A DNA stretch of 64,000 bases from CAZGSN01 sp964371655 (GCA_964371655.1 CAYJOD010000022.1:20968-84967), one strand, 5' to 3'; shown: positions 30,986 through 40,119, counted from the first letter of the stretch. Program-made: numbers and translations. Notes: a model not told the origin generated them from the sequence alone.

Positions 30986-33856
30986 TCACACCGCGACCCG
31001 CGTCACCTCGACCCGCGTATCGCGGTCATTCTGGCTGGGCTGCAGGCAAATCGAGATGGGACGCAGATGACCTTCGCCGCCGGCGAGCTCCACCGGATTG
31101 ATCGGGCTCGGGATCAGATTCTGAAAGCCCTTGCCGCCGGCGAACTGGAAGTTCTCCCAGGCGTGATAGATGATCAGCTGTCCGGGACGCACCGCCGGTG
31201 ACACCTTGGCGTTGACGCGAAAGCTGTCGATGTCGTTGTGCACTTCGACGAGCTCGCCATCGGCGATGCCGCGGCCCTGAGCGTCATTGACACTCATGTA
31301 CATGATCGGCACCCCACGCTGCAGGCGCAGCATACGGGCGTCGTCGCGCCACGACGAGTGGATGGACCAACGCGTGTGGCCGCCGGAGAGAGTGAGCGGA
31401 AAGTTGCCACCGGCTTTGGGCGGGTCCTTGTGCACAGGCAACGTCTCACCAAGCTCGATGTAGAACGGGTGATCGATGTAGAACTGGATGCGGCGTGTCA
31501 GCGTCGGATAGGGCACCTTGCCGGCGACGTGATACTGGAAGGGGCTGACCGTATCGTCGGCGGGGATATCGCAGGCGTTGCCGATGGACACGCCGCTGTT
31601 GCCGATGCTGGTGAAACGCGCGTACCCCTTCGCCTTCAGCTGCGGCCAGTCCACGCCCTTGAGGTTGCTCGACATCTGCACGAGATCGGAGGCGACCTTC
31701 TCTTCATCGTTCTCGGTGTAGGTACCGCCCATCGTGAAGTCGTCGTACACGGATTGCAGCGGCCGTTCGTTGCCGCGGCGGTCCTTGAAGGTCGTAATCG
31801 CGCGCGTCTTGGCGCGCTCCTGGATCGCCTTCGCCAGAGACGCGCAGATCTCCCAATCGGGTTTGGCTTCGTGGAAGCTCGTCGCCTTCGAGCCGGCGTG
31901 GATATAGGGCATCAGCGGCGTGCCCCACTTATGCTCGTTGTGCTCGTACCAACCGGCCGTCGGCAGTACGTAGTCCGAGGCCAGCGCCGACGAGGTCATG
32001 CGCCAATCGATGGTGACCAGGGCCTTGAGCTGAGGAAACAAGGTCTTGAACAGCGCCGGGTAGCCACGCAAGCGACGCACGATGTTGCTGCCGTACTCGA
32101 AGAGGATGCGCGGCGGGTTGCCGGGCTTCGGCGAGACGTATTGGTAGCCCTTGTCGAGCGATTCCTTGAGGTACTCGGCGACCGGCCGCTTCAGATAGGG
32201 ATCCCACTCCTTCGAACGGCCGCTGGTCTCGAGCAGGCCGCCGTGCACGTTCCAGAACATGACACCGGAGACGATGTTGCCCTGCTTGAACTGCCAGTTG
32301 CCAAGCTCGTAGCGCACCATCTCGTCGGTCATGCCCGGCTTCTTCACGTCGCTCAGAACCGGCCAGAACTGCGCGTACATGCGGAGCTTGCCCATCCAGC
32401 CGGGCTGCTTGAGAACGGCGAACATTTCGGTGCCGTCCTGGACCAGAAACGGAAAGGCGCTGAAGCCGCTGCCCTTCTTGCCCATGTGACCGCAGAGCGC
32501 GAATACCAGGATCTGCGACCGTTCCATCAGGTTGCCGTGGTAGAACTTGGCGATGTTGCTGGAGGTGACGTTGGAAACCGCCTTGGCTTTGCCGATGCGG
32601 CGGGCGAGGTCGCGCACGACGGCGGCGCTGATGCCGGTGATCGAGGCCGTCTGCTCCGGCGTGTAGGCGCGGTCCAACTGCTCGCGCAGCAAGGCGAACA
32701 CCGGACGTACGCTGACGTTGCCCTTCAGCGTCTTGGCGTCGAAGCTGCCTTCGAGGGCCGGGACGATCGCCGCTAGCGCCAAGGTATCGCGCGGGGCCTC
32801 GACGATGCGCTTCGCCTGCTGGTCGTACACGTAGAGTATGTCGACCGAGCCGTCTTTCACCATATCGCTCTGGCGCAGGAAGCGGTGGTTGTCGCTGCGC
32901 ACCAGGAACGGCATGTCGGTCTGCTCGCGCAGGAAGGGTTCATTGTGGAGCTTCTCGCTGACGATCACCTGCGCCATCGACAGGGCGAACGCCGCATCGG
33001 TGCCGGTGTTGATCGGAATCCATTGATCGGCGTGAATCGACGAGGCGTTGTAGTCGGGTGCGATGGTGACGATCTGCGCCCCTTTGTAGCGCGCTTCCGT
33101 CCAGAAGTGGGCGTTGGGAATCTGCGTGTAGAGCGGGTTGCAGCCCCAGACGAGGATGATGTCGGAGAAGAAATAGTCGTCGAGCGAGCGCTCGGCGACG
33201 ATCTTGCCGAAGGTGACGGCGGCGCCCGGATGGCCGTCGCCGATTTCCGTGTTCATGTCGAGACTGGAGCTGTCCATCAGGAACGACAGGCGCATCTGCC
33301 CGGCGGAGTGGACGCCGAACGTGTAGAGGGGACCGAGCGACCAGATGATGCGATCGGTGCCCTCGGTGGTGACGGTGTCGACCATCAGATCGGCGATCTC
33401 GTTGAGCGCCTGCTCCCAAGAGATGCGCTGCCACTGCCCCGAACCGCGCTCGCCGACACGTTTGAGCGGATACTTCACCCGCGTCGGGTCGTACATGCGG
33501 GCGCTGTAGCAGGCCCCCTTCTGGCAGCCGCGCGGATTGAAGTCGGGGGTGTCCTTGCGAATGGCGGGATAGTCCGCCGCCTGTTCCTCGCGCCACACCA
33601 TCCCGTCTTTGACGAAGACGTCCCAAGCGCAATGCGCCTGGTACCAGCAGTTCACGAAGTGCGAGCTGCGCACGACCTTGTCCCACGTCCATTTGCCGCG
33701 GTAGACATCCTCCCAGCTGCGATAATCGGGAAGGGCTGCCGCCGCGTAGGCGGCGCCGCTGCTTCCGCATAGCGGTGCGACCGCGAGCCGATCGAGTGAG
33801 AGCAGTAGCGTTGCCGCTCCGGTCGAACGAAGGAAGTCGCGACGTGTCAGTTTCAT
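30986..33856 (-). CDS. Molybdopterin oxidoreductase, type II DMSO-reductase family catalytic subunit
   Basis: The 956-residue protein begins with a twin-arginine export signal (MKLTRRDFLRSTGAATLL). An N-terminal FeS site follows with His66, Cys70, Cys76 and Cys111 (SHFVNCWYQAHC, PRGCQKGACYS), then the molybdopterin domains (GHTRWSIHSSWRDDARMLRL near the C-terminus). The His ligand and the PRGCQKG context place it with EbdA/PcrA/SerA-like enzymes rather than formate dehydrogenases. Start is the ATG at 33856 behind GGAGGG. No beta (4Fe-4S), gamma (heme b) or chaperone gene is adjacent, which is unusual for this family. The substrate cannot be named; hydrocarbon hydroxylation or oxyanion reduction are family options. 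Confidence 0.88.
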   Translation of the reverse strand: MKLTRRDFLRSTGAATLLLSLDRLAVAPLCGSSGAAYAAAALPDYRSWEDVYRGKWTWDKVVRSSHFVNCWYQAHCAWDVFVKDGMVWREEQAADYPAIRKDTPDFNPRGCQKGACYSARMYDPTRVKYPLKRVGERGSGQWQRISWEQALNEIADLMVDTVTTEGTDRIIWSLGPLYTFGVHSAGQMRLSFLMDSSSLDMNTEIGDGHPGAAVTFGKIVAERSLDDYFFSDIILVWGCNPLYTQIPNAHFWTEARYKGAQIVTIAPDYNASSIHADQWIPINTGTDAAFALSMAQVIVSEKLHNEPFLREQTDMPFLVRSDNHRFLRQSDMVKDGSVDILYVYDQQAKRIVEAPRDTLALAAIVPALEGSFDAKTLKGNVSVRPVFALLREQLDRAYTPEQTASITGISAAVVRDLARRIGKAKAVSNVTSSNIAKFYHGNLMERSQILVFALCGHMGKKGSGFSAFPFLVQDGTEMFAVLKQPGWMGKLRMYAQFWPVLSDVKKPGMTDEMVRYELGNWQFKQGNIVSGVMFWNVHGGLLETSGRSKEWDPYLKRPVAEYLKESLDKGYQYVSPKPGNPPRILFEYGSNIVRRLRGYPALFKTLFPQLKALVTIDWRMTSSALASDYVLPTAGWYEHNEHKWGTPLMPYIHAGSKATSFHEAKPDWEICASLAKAIQERAKTRAITTFKDRRGNERPLQSVYDDFTMGGTYTENDEEKVASDLVQMSSNLKGVDWPQLKAKGYARFTSIGNSGVSIGNACDIPADDTVSPFQYHVAGKVPYPTLTRRIQFYIDHPFYIELGETLPVHKDPPKAGGNFPLTLSGGHTRWSIHSSWRDDARMLRLQRGVPIMYMSVNDAQGRGIADGELVEVHNDIDSFRVNAKVSPAVRPGQLIIYHAWENFQFAGGKGFQNLIPSPINPVELAGGEGHLRPISICLQPSQNDRDTRVEVTRVAV

Positions 33857-33900
33857 CATCACCCTCCAATCCTGGGCCCGAGGCACACGATCACAACCTC

Positions 33901-33916
33901 CCTACCGTTCGGTAGG
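33901..33916. promoter_or_regulatory. Inverted repeat, candidate TetR-type operator
   Basis: CCTACCG and CGGTAGG arms (7 bp) around TT lie 45 bp upstream of the molybdoenzyme ATG on its promoter side. The shape and sequence resemble operators of TetR-type repressors. No tetR gene is nearby. The rest of 33917-34226 holds an inverted CAGGGCGAACGG/CCGTTCGCCCTC pair at about 34092-34140 and no gene. Confidence 0.5.
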
Positions 33917-34226
33917 TCTTTATCGAATGTGATGAGTCACCGAAGTAGATGACGTCGGTCACGTTCGGGCGGAGGGTCGCATGAGCCCGAAAACATCAGT
34001 TCGACTTCCAGGTCGCGATTAGTCTGGTAGAGCGCCCTTCGAGACGCGGCCTGAAAATTCTTCGATACGGTTCGCTACCCAGGAGGTGGCTCAGGGCGAA
34101 CGGGAGGAATTGATGCAGCTACCGTTACACCGTTCGCCCTCGTATGAGGCGCGGTCTTTTGGCGCCGTCTCGAAGGGCAAGGTCGGTCGTAATCGAATTG
34201 GCGGGCATAGCCCCGTACGGCACACC

Positions 34227-34811
34227 CTACGAAAACACTTGATGGAGTGGTGGCGGCGGACGGTGTGCGCCGGTTTCACTCTCATTCGCGTACGCGGCCT
34301 CGGCTCGTTCCTTCAGCGCCAGCCCGTTGGCGCAAAAGCCGGTGACGATGCGACGGCGATAGAGCAGTCGCACCAACGGCGCGAGGATGCCCGCGGTGCG
34401 CTCGTAGGTGGAGTATCGAGTGCGATCGGTGGCGATAGGCGCGAGGTACTGAACACGCTCGGCGTTGACCCACGACGCTATGGTGGCATAGGCGAGACAG
34501 CAGTTCTCCTCCCAGACGGTGAGCGTTTCGCGCTGCATGAAGCCGGCCTTGCCGAGAGTGCCGCTCGCGTAGGGGCCCCAGCGCGGTCCAAAGGTCACCG
34601 TTTGCCCCACTTCGGCACGGGTATCCAAGACGAAGAATCGGTTTAGGGGGTTCCATACCGGATAGCGCTCGAAGTCGGTCATGATCGCCCAGACCAACGC
34701 GACGGGCGCATCGATCTCGATGCATTCGGTAAGGATGTTTGCGGCGAAGACGCCGGGGATGCGACACGGATTATCCGGATCGAAGGGCCCGAACGGGTTG
34801 GACTTCAGCAT
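34227..34811 (-). CDS. SRPBCC (START/Bet v1-like) family protein
   Basis: The 194-residue protein shows the polyketide-cyclase/SRPBCC pattern: an opening strand ILTECIEIDAPVALVWAIMT, then DFERYPVWNPLNRFFVL, a curved sheet with FGPRWGPYASG and LAYATIASWVNAERVQYLAP, and a closing long helix. These proteins bind hydrophobic ligands. It has no signal peptide. The C-terminal tail after residue 175 is Pro/His-rich. It lies upstream on the same strand as the molybdoenzyme but is separated by more than 340 bp. Confidence 0.85.
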   Translation of the reverse strand: MLKSNPFGPFDPDNPCRIPGVFAANILTECIEIDAPVALVWAIMTDFERYPVWNPLNRFFVLDTRAEVGQTVTFGPRWGPYASGTLGKAGFMQRETLTVWEENCCLAYATIASWVNAERVQYLAPIATDRTRYSTYERTAGILAPLVRLLYRRRIVTGFCANGLALKERAEAAYANESETGAHRPPPPLHQVFS

Positions 34812-35024
34812 GCAGAAACCTGAAGCATGAGCGCCAGCCTAGTGAACACCAGAAGCTAGCTCAAACTCTTTCTCCGCATCCTCGAGACTGGAGCGGAAGA
34901 ACGCGGTGCGGCAGGCCTCCGTGCCTGCCCGGCTGCGCAGGCACGGACACCTGCGCCACCAAAGCCGCCATCGTGCAGAGGCCCGGGTCTGGATTCTCGA
35001 TCGAAAAACATCGAGTGTGTAGGG

Positions 35025-35273
35025 ATGGATCAACGACCCCTCGAGGGTGTCACCCTGGAAACGATCGTCACCGAGCTGGTCGAACAGTACGGATGGGAGA
35101 AACTGGGGAGCCTCGTCAACATCAGATGCTTCACCCTCAACCCCAGCATCAAGTCGAGTCTGACGTTCCTGCGCCGCACCCCTTGGGCCCGCACGAAGGT
35201 CGAAGCGATCTACCTGAGACACAAGCGCGCGACGGCGCGGCGTACCCGCGCGTCGGCGTCTCGCCCGCAATGA
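35025..35273 (+). CDS. VF530 family (DUF2132) DNA-binding-like protein
   Basis: The 82-residue protein matches VF530 along its length: LEGVTLETIVTELVEQYGWE, then KLGSLVNIRCFTLNPSIKSS and LTFLRRTPWARTKVEAIYL. The last 18 residues form a basic Arg/Thr/Ala tail. The family has a small helical DNA-binding-type fold with unknown role. Its stop overlaps the next gene (ATGA). Confidence 0.92.
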   Translation: MDQRPLEGVTLETIVTELVEQYGWEKLGSLVNIRCFTLNPSIKSSLTFLRRTPWARTKVEAIYLRHKRATARRTRASASRPQ

Positions 35274-36274
35274 CACAGGCAACACTTCCCGTCGTCGGCG
35301 ATCTGCAACGCCTTCTGCGGCGGCTGGCGCTCGAGGCGGACGAGCTGCACCGTGTTCTCGCGCGCCTGGAAGACCGCGTGCGTCGCTTCGAGGACAGTGA
35401 GCGCCCGGCGTACGAGAGCTGGCTGCGACTCGAGCTCGGCCCGCTGTTCACGAACCTCGGCGAGCGTGTCGAGGAGCTGCGCGCGCGGCAGATCATCGCC
35501 GAGCGCGTGATGGAGCTGGTGGATCGTTACGGTCTGCATCCGCGCGAGGCCCTCCACCTCGTCATCAATCCGCCGCCCGCCACCGGCCTGCGACAGGAGG
35601 GTGCCTGGAGCCGTGAGGAGATCGAGGCACGGCGGCGTGCCAAGATTGATCGGAAACGCGCGCAGCGGAAGCAGACGCGCCGGGAACAGCACTCGTCGAA
35701 CGGGAGTGCAGACACGGGTGAGGCACCGGGAACGCATGGCTCTGGTCGCAACGGTGAGCCGTCGCGCCCACGGATGACCGAGCTCTATCGGGCCCTGGCC
35801 CGCAGGCTTCACCCCGATTCTCCGACGGCGATCTCCGGACTCGATCCTGGACGCGTCCGAACCATCTGGGTCGATGTCCAAGCGGCCTACGCAGCCCGGA
35901 GTCTCGAGCGCATGCTGGCGATCTCGGCTTGGCTGGAGATGGCCGCTGCCGGCGGCACGGACGCGGGCGCGCTCGGACACGAGCGCCGCGATTCTTCGTA
36001 TGCCCCTCTGCTCTCACTGGCGGAGCGTCACGAGCACGTGCGTGCGCTCGACAGATCGCGCCGGGCTTTGGAGCGGCGGCTGGCGCAACTCGAGCGTGAA
36101 CCCGCCTGGGGCTTCGAGGCTGCCCCGACGCGCGTCCGTCGCCAGCTGAAGCAGGCGGCGGCGCGGAGGCTCGAGGACGAGTTGTCGCAGGTCCGCAATG
36201 CACTCGACGATGTCGAGGACTTCTTCAAGTCGATCGGCTCGCCGCGTCCCCCGCGCCAAATGCGGAGACGCTAG
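35270..36274 (+). CDS. J-domain-like coiled-coil protein
   Basis: The 334-residue protein is mostly helical. A central segment (about 165-230) reads as a J-like domain with the His-Pro-Asp triad (TELYRALARRLHPDSPTAIS). N-terminal helices (20-100) and C-terminal helices (245-325) are Arg/Glu-rich and probably coiled coil. The linker at about 125-160 is low-complexity. It may be a DnaK co-chaperone or simply use the fold. It is translationally coupled to the VF530 gene (4-nt overlap). The frame is open upstream, but the coupled ATG at 35270 is preferred. Confidence 0.78.
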   Translation: MTQATLPVVGDLQRLLRRLALEADELHRVLARLEDRVRRFEDSERPAYESWLRLELGPLFTNLGERVEELRARQIIAERVMELVDRYGLHPREALHLVINPPPATGLRQEGAWSREEIEARRRAKIDRKRAQRKQTRREQHSSNGSADTGEAPGTHGSGRNGEPSRPRMTELYRALARRLHPDSPTAISGLDPGRVRTIWVDVQAAYAARSLERMLAISAWLEMAAAGGTDAGALGHERRDSSYAPLLSLAERHEHVRALDRSRRALERRLAQLEREPAWGFEAAPTRVRRQLKQAAARRLEDELSQVRNALDDVEDFFKSIGSPRPPRQMRRR

Positions 36275-36646
36275 CCTGGGTTTCTCACCGCAGAGGCGCC
36301 GAGGCGCAGAGAAAGCCTTGGATGGCAGGAAACAATCACGACTTTGGTCGGGTCAATTTCGTGCACCCGGTGATTCGGCGGATGCGGAGTTGTTCTCAGC
36401 CCGAACAACTCAGTTGGAACCACGGATGGACGCTGATGAACGCGGATAAGGCGAGTCAGAAACCGGACATCCACGGATTCAGGCAATGAATTCGCCCCGA
36501 CAAAATCGATACGCTTCGAAAGGAAGTGTTTCCCTTTCGAATCCGTGTCCATCGGTGTCCATCCGCGGTTCCAATTGTGGTTTTCAGGCTCAGAACATCT
36601 TCTTCTCCGCGCCTCTGCGTCTCTGCGGTCAAGTCTTGGCGAGAAA
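36275..36646. repeat. Family B element (B2) with family A copy A2 nested inside
   Basis: B arms: TTCTCACCGCAGAGGCGCCG (36281) and CGCGCCTCTGCGTCTCTGCG (near 36609). A2 occupies 36400-36580 between CCCGAACAACTCAGTTGGAA and CCATCCGCGGTTCCAATTGT. The B core GACTTTGGTCGGGTCAATTT is at about 36331. No gene in 36275-36652. Confidence 0.9.
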
Positions 36647-36652
36647 AGCGAG

Positions 36653-36970
36653 CTAGCAATCGTCTGCTGCGGCTGCCGAAAGGCGGAAGTACTCGCGAAG
36701 GGTACGGGTTCGAAACACGAGCGCAGAGGCGGCCGTGACCGCCGCGACGACGCCGAGAATGACGGCGAGGCGAGTGAACGGCTCTCCGGATTGCCTGCGA
36801 ACGATGACGAGAACCATCAAGGTTCGCACCCATTCAACCGTTGCGAGCGCAAGGCCGAGCTGAATCAGGCGAGCCGCCCAGGGGCGACGAACCAACATGA
36901 GGATGACGAGGAAGACCGCCGCTAGGACGAAGAGAAGATTGCCGGCGCGTAAGAAATGCGCGGCCAGCAC
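36653..36970 (-). CDS. Small membrane protein, 5' end probably damaged
   Basis: About 105 residues with three or four hydrophobic helices (AGNLLFVLAAVFLVILMLV, LIQLGLALATVEWVRTLMVL, LAVILGVVAAVTAASALVF). Read from the GTG at 36970. In the same frame further upstream the sequence still encodes a helix (LLLLPAGLSALVLAAHFLRA) but lacks a start codon. An ATG at 37019 in another frame (MLTDR) would join it after a one-base shift. The gene therefore either uses the GTG or carries a frameshift near 37003. Function unknown. Confidence 0.55.
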   Translation of the reverse strand: MLAAHFLRAGNLLFVLAAVFLVILMLVRRPWAARLIQLGLALATVEWVRTLMVLVIVRRQSGEPFTRLAVILGVVAAVTAASALVFRTRTLREYFRLSAAAADDC

Positions 36971-37133
36971 GAGAGCAGATAGGCCGGCAGGCAGAAGTAG
37001 TAAGGCGGTCAGTCAGCATCAGGGTTACAAGAAGGACTCACCGCAGAGGGCGCCGAGTCCGCAGAGGTTGGCGCAACGATTGTTCGGGAAGGGTTTGGAA
37101 GAATCCTCTGGAACTAGCCCGCAAGAAACAGAT

Positions 37134-37289
37134 TGAACCGCGGATGGACACGGATGAACGCCGATAAGATGAGGCAGGCAGGGACTTGGAGAAGAACTGC
37201 CCGCGCACGTGGCCGCATCCCTTCGTACGAGGGGCCACTCGACGTTGATCGCTGGAATCCGCGTGCATCAGCGTCAATCCGCGGTTCCA
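37134..37289. repeat. Family A element (copy A3, diverged)
   Basis: TTGAACCGCGGATGGACACG (37132) and GCGTCAATCCGCGGTTCCAG near the right end are inverted. The core differs more from A1/A2/A4 than they do from each other. A B-like arm (CTCACCGCAGAGGGCGCCGA) precedes it at 37038. No gene in 36971-37523. Confidence 0.75.
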
Positions 37290-37403
37290 GACGAGGTGTT
37301 CCGGATTAGGTTGGACGGAACGCTCCACAACCTGCTTCTCTCCTTTGCGTTTCTCTCGGGTTTCTGCGGTCGGTTCTGGCTTCTCATCTCCGGGTTAGTC
37401 TCA

Positions 37404-37526
37404 GAGGCTGTGAATTTATCGTCTGGGCTTCAGGCATCGGGCCTCGGACTTCTGGAGAAACCCAATCCTTCGGGACCCTGAGGTCTGAAGTCCGAGGCCT
37501 GATGTCGATTTCTTCACAAGCTCTCA
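37404..37526. repeat. Family J element (copy J1)
   Basis: GAGGCTGTGAATTTATCG starts it and TTCTTCACAAGCTCTC ends it. Inner inverted words are CTTCAGGCATCGGGCCTCGG and CCGAGGCCTGATG. The second copy is at 57111-57229. Its right end overlaps the last codons of the glycosidase-like gene. Confidence 0.75.
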
Positions 37527-39234
37527 GCGCTGATAGAGGCTGTCGTTGACCAGCTTCATTCGCGCCGCAAGCTCCTGGTACTCGCCGTCGTGGATGTCGA
37601 CGATCCCCCAGTTATCGTTCTCGCCGTCGAAGCGTCCTTCGGCGGGTTGATCGGTGTACTCGAACCAGTGTGCGCCGACCATGTACGGTCGTTGCAGGAC
37701 GCGGCGCATGTAGCTCTCGTAGGATGCGGCGCGTTCGGTTTGCGTCGCCAGCTTCGGGTAGATCGGTGGATAGGAGTTGGGCAAACCGGAATCGTCGGCG
37801 AGGTACCCGAACTCACTGATCAGAAACGGCTTCGGCGCGTAGCGGTGAAGCTCGTCGAGGTCGGCGAACAAGTCGCCGGTGAAGATGTAGCCGTTGCGCC
37901 GTGCCGACGGCGCGACCAGCAGGTCGATGGTGCCTTGAGAAATCTCGTACTGGTTGACGCTGACGACGTCGACAAACGGCGCCAACGCCGCCACCACCGC
38001 CGGCGAGCTGTGGTACGCAAGCAAGCGCGAGCCGAGAATGAGAAGGTCGGGGCTGATCGCGCGCAGCGCGTCGTGCACCACCTGAAAGTAGCGCTGCGCC
38101 ACCGCGCCGGCGAAGGCCTGGCGCGCCGCCCCGCCCCCCGCGGCGGGGTGTACGTGTGGTNNNNNNNNNNTCTTGCACCACCTTAATGTTGCGCGGCGCC
38201 ACCGGGCGGGGTATGGCGCGCCGCGCCGCCGCGCGCGGCGGCGGGTCGTTACCTGGGTTGCGCGGCAGCGAGCTCAGCGACTGCACGTCGTCGAAGCTGC
38301 TGAGCTGCCGATCCCAGACGGCGTTGAAGGCCGACACGTCACCGCCATAGAGCTGCTCGAAAAACGCCTGCAGCGCGATCTTCCCGGGCGTTGCGGACGG
38401 CAGGCGCAGATACGCGTCGAGAAAGGAAATCTCCTGGGTGAGACCCGGACCCCAGCCGAGCTCGTTGTCACTGAATGCGCCAATGCAAAAGTCGTCGGCG
38501 GCACAGCCGCGTGCGCCCTCGGCTTCCGCCTCGGCGCCGCTGGCAAACTGCGGATCGAAGAAGTCGCGGATGTGTTCGCCTCTTTGACCCGGGCGTAGGC
38601 CGGGAACCTCCGGTGCGCGACCGGCGAAGCCGAGGATGATCGTGTACGGCACGCGGCCGCGGAACAACTCGTACTTGCTCCACGCGCCGAGGCTGTTGAA
38701 GCCGAGACGCGCAAAGCGGCGCACGACGGAATCGGCCCAGCCGGCTTCGCTACCATACATCGCCAGAACGTTATCGTGGTACGGCGAGCGGCCCAGTGCA
38801 GGTGCGTAGTCGCCGTCGGATGTCGTGTGGCTCACCCCGGCCGAGAAGTAGGCGTTGCCCGCCGGGGTGATCAGCCAAGACACACCATCGATTTGCGCCG
38901 TACGGAAATGCCCAGTGGCTTCGCTCTGAATCGCGCTGCAACCTCCGAAGCGATCGAACTCACATACTCGCGGCGCCGCCGTCGGGGAGAGCGTTGCGGT
39001 CGGCGACTGCGTGAGCGACGGCGTCGCAGTCGGTGTCGGCGTTGCAGTTGGTTGCAGCGTTGCGGTTGTTGTCGGGGTCGGCGTTGTGCTGCGGGTTGCG
39101 GTAGATGTCAACGTCGACGTTGGGGACGCTGAGAATGTCGGTGTCGTTGTGGGTGTCGGGGTATCGTGGGTGTCGGAGCTACACGCCGCCGCGCCCATCA
39201 AAATGGCGGCGAGTAGGATTGTCGTGAGGGGCAT
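37524..39234 (-). CDS. Glycoside-hydrolase-like lipoprotein, interrupted by an assembly gap
   Basis: The N-terminus MPLTTILLAAILMGAAACSS is a lipoprotein signal. A 60-residue Thr/Pro linker follows (about 25-85), then a TIM-barrel-type enzyme. DNELGWGPGLTQEIS, FVDVVSVNQYEISQ and PFLISEFGY resemble agarase/beta-galactosidase-type glycosidases (GH50/GH42-like) and include candidate acid residues in NEL and SEF. The C-terminus (AHWFEYTDQPAEGR) fits. The 10-N gap at 38161 breaks the frame, but flanks 38073-38160 and 38172-38258 are imperfect copies of one another, so the gene is probably intact in the organism. Substrate unknown. Confidence 0.7.
38161..38170. other. Assembly gap (10 N) with duplicated, error-rich flanks
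   Basis: The sequence left of the gap (from GTGCACCACCTGAAAGTAGC, 38073) and right of it (from TTGCACCACCTTAATGTTGC, 38173) align with many mismatches and small indels, worst next to the Ns. The translations also align (AARQAFAGAVAQRYFQVV versus AARRAIPRPVAPRNIKVV). This looks like one high-GC locus represented twice. Confidence 0.8.
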
Positions 39235-39289
39235 CAGGCCACGACTGACGCCGACGTCTTGGCGACCCGCGTCCTCGCCCGCAACTTCG

Positions 39290-39462
39290 GAGTGTGTCGA
39301 TAAACTCCAAGCCGTGCTTCGAGGCGGCCCCAGAAGAAGGGGCCTCCTCAGCACGAACGGACAAATGTTCAATGAAATCAAGCCAGCCTCCGTTCGCCCT
39401 GAGGAGCCGCCATCCTCTGGCAACGTCTCGAAGGGCGGGTCAGCGAGAAAATCGACGCACTC
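39290..39462. repeat. Family E element (copy E3)
   Basis: Ends GAGTGTGTCGATAAA and GAGAAAATCGACGCACTC keep the TGTCGAT/ATCGAC core of family E with different outer bases that still pair with each other. The interior differs from E1 and E2. Confidence 0.7.
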
Positions 39463-40004
39463 TTCGCGGAGAGAACGTGGCGCCCGTCGTCGATCGGCCT
39501 TAGCTGCGAGGGTCATGCACGGGTCGGTGAGGGTCGGCACCGAGAGATCTTGCCAAGGATTCCGTTCTGCGGATAGTCCGTGCCCTGCGTTTAGCCCGAA
39601 GACAAGAATTGGACCGCGGTTGGGACGCAGGTGGACAGCGAAAAGCGCCCGCGACCTGTGGGCACAAATCGATCACCAGCTCACGGAGGGCCTCGGCGCC
39701 GAGGTGCCTGCGCACGCAGTTGCGATGTACCGCGTCCGTGCCGTGTCAGTTGGCTTGGTTTCTCGTGGTCGCGAGCCGGTTCAGAGCTTCCCCAACACGG
39801 CTTCAATCATCTTGCAACATGACGGTGGGTCTATTGACCAGCCGACTGTTACGTGAAACTTCGATCGCAGAATTGCCAGTTCATGACCATTCGGCGCGAC
39901 CCTCGGTGCGAGGAGCAAGTCTGCTCATCTTCGCGGCGCAGTCTGCGAGGGAGTTGTGTAGTTCTCGGACCCGGAAGAGCCGGAACCGATAAGAGAAACA
40001 GAAA
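39463..40004. other. Gene-free stretch upstream of the Cys-repeat gene
   Basis: Several open frames exist on both strands, but none shows recognisable domains, signal peptides or a ribosome site. The segment 39600-39860 is open in two forward frames, which argues against a single real gene. Confidence 0.4.
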
Positions 40005-40119
40005 ATGAACGACAGAGGCACAGAGCCCACAGAGAAGAAGCTGAGTGGTCAACACGCTTGTAGCCCTCAGATCCTCAGCCCTCTTTCTCGGTGTCCTCTG
40101 TGCCTCTGTGGTTGGTCCA
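40005..40119. repeat. Family C element (copy C2)
   Basis: ACGACAGAGGCACAGAGCCC (40009) and TCCTCTGTGCCTCTGTGGTT (near 40096) are inverted. Similarity to C1 continues past the right arm to about 40165, just before the ribosome site of the next gene. Confidence 0.85.

Noticed and set aside
31238..32776. 512-residue plus-strand frame over the first molybdoenzyme
   Set aside because: Antisense shadow with no recognisable motif; the minus-strand enzyme has a complete set of family motifs.
39011..39856. Plus-strand frame ending upstream of element C2
   Set aside because: It runs antisense to the signal peptide and Thr/Pro linker of the glycosidase-like gene and through repeat E3; no domain or ribosome site was seen.
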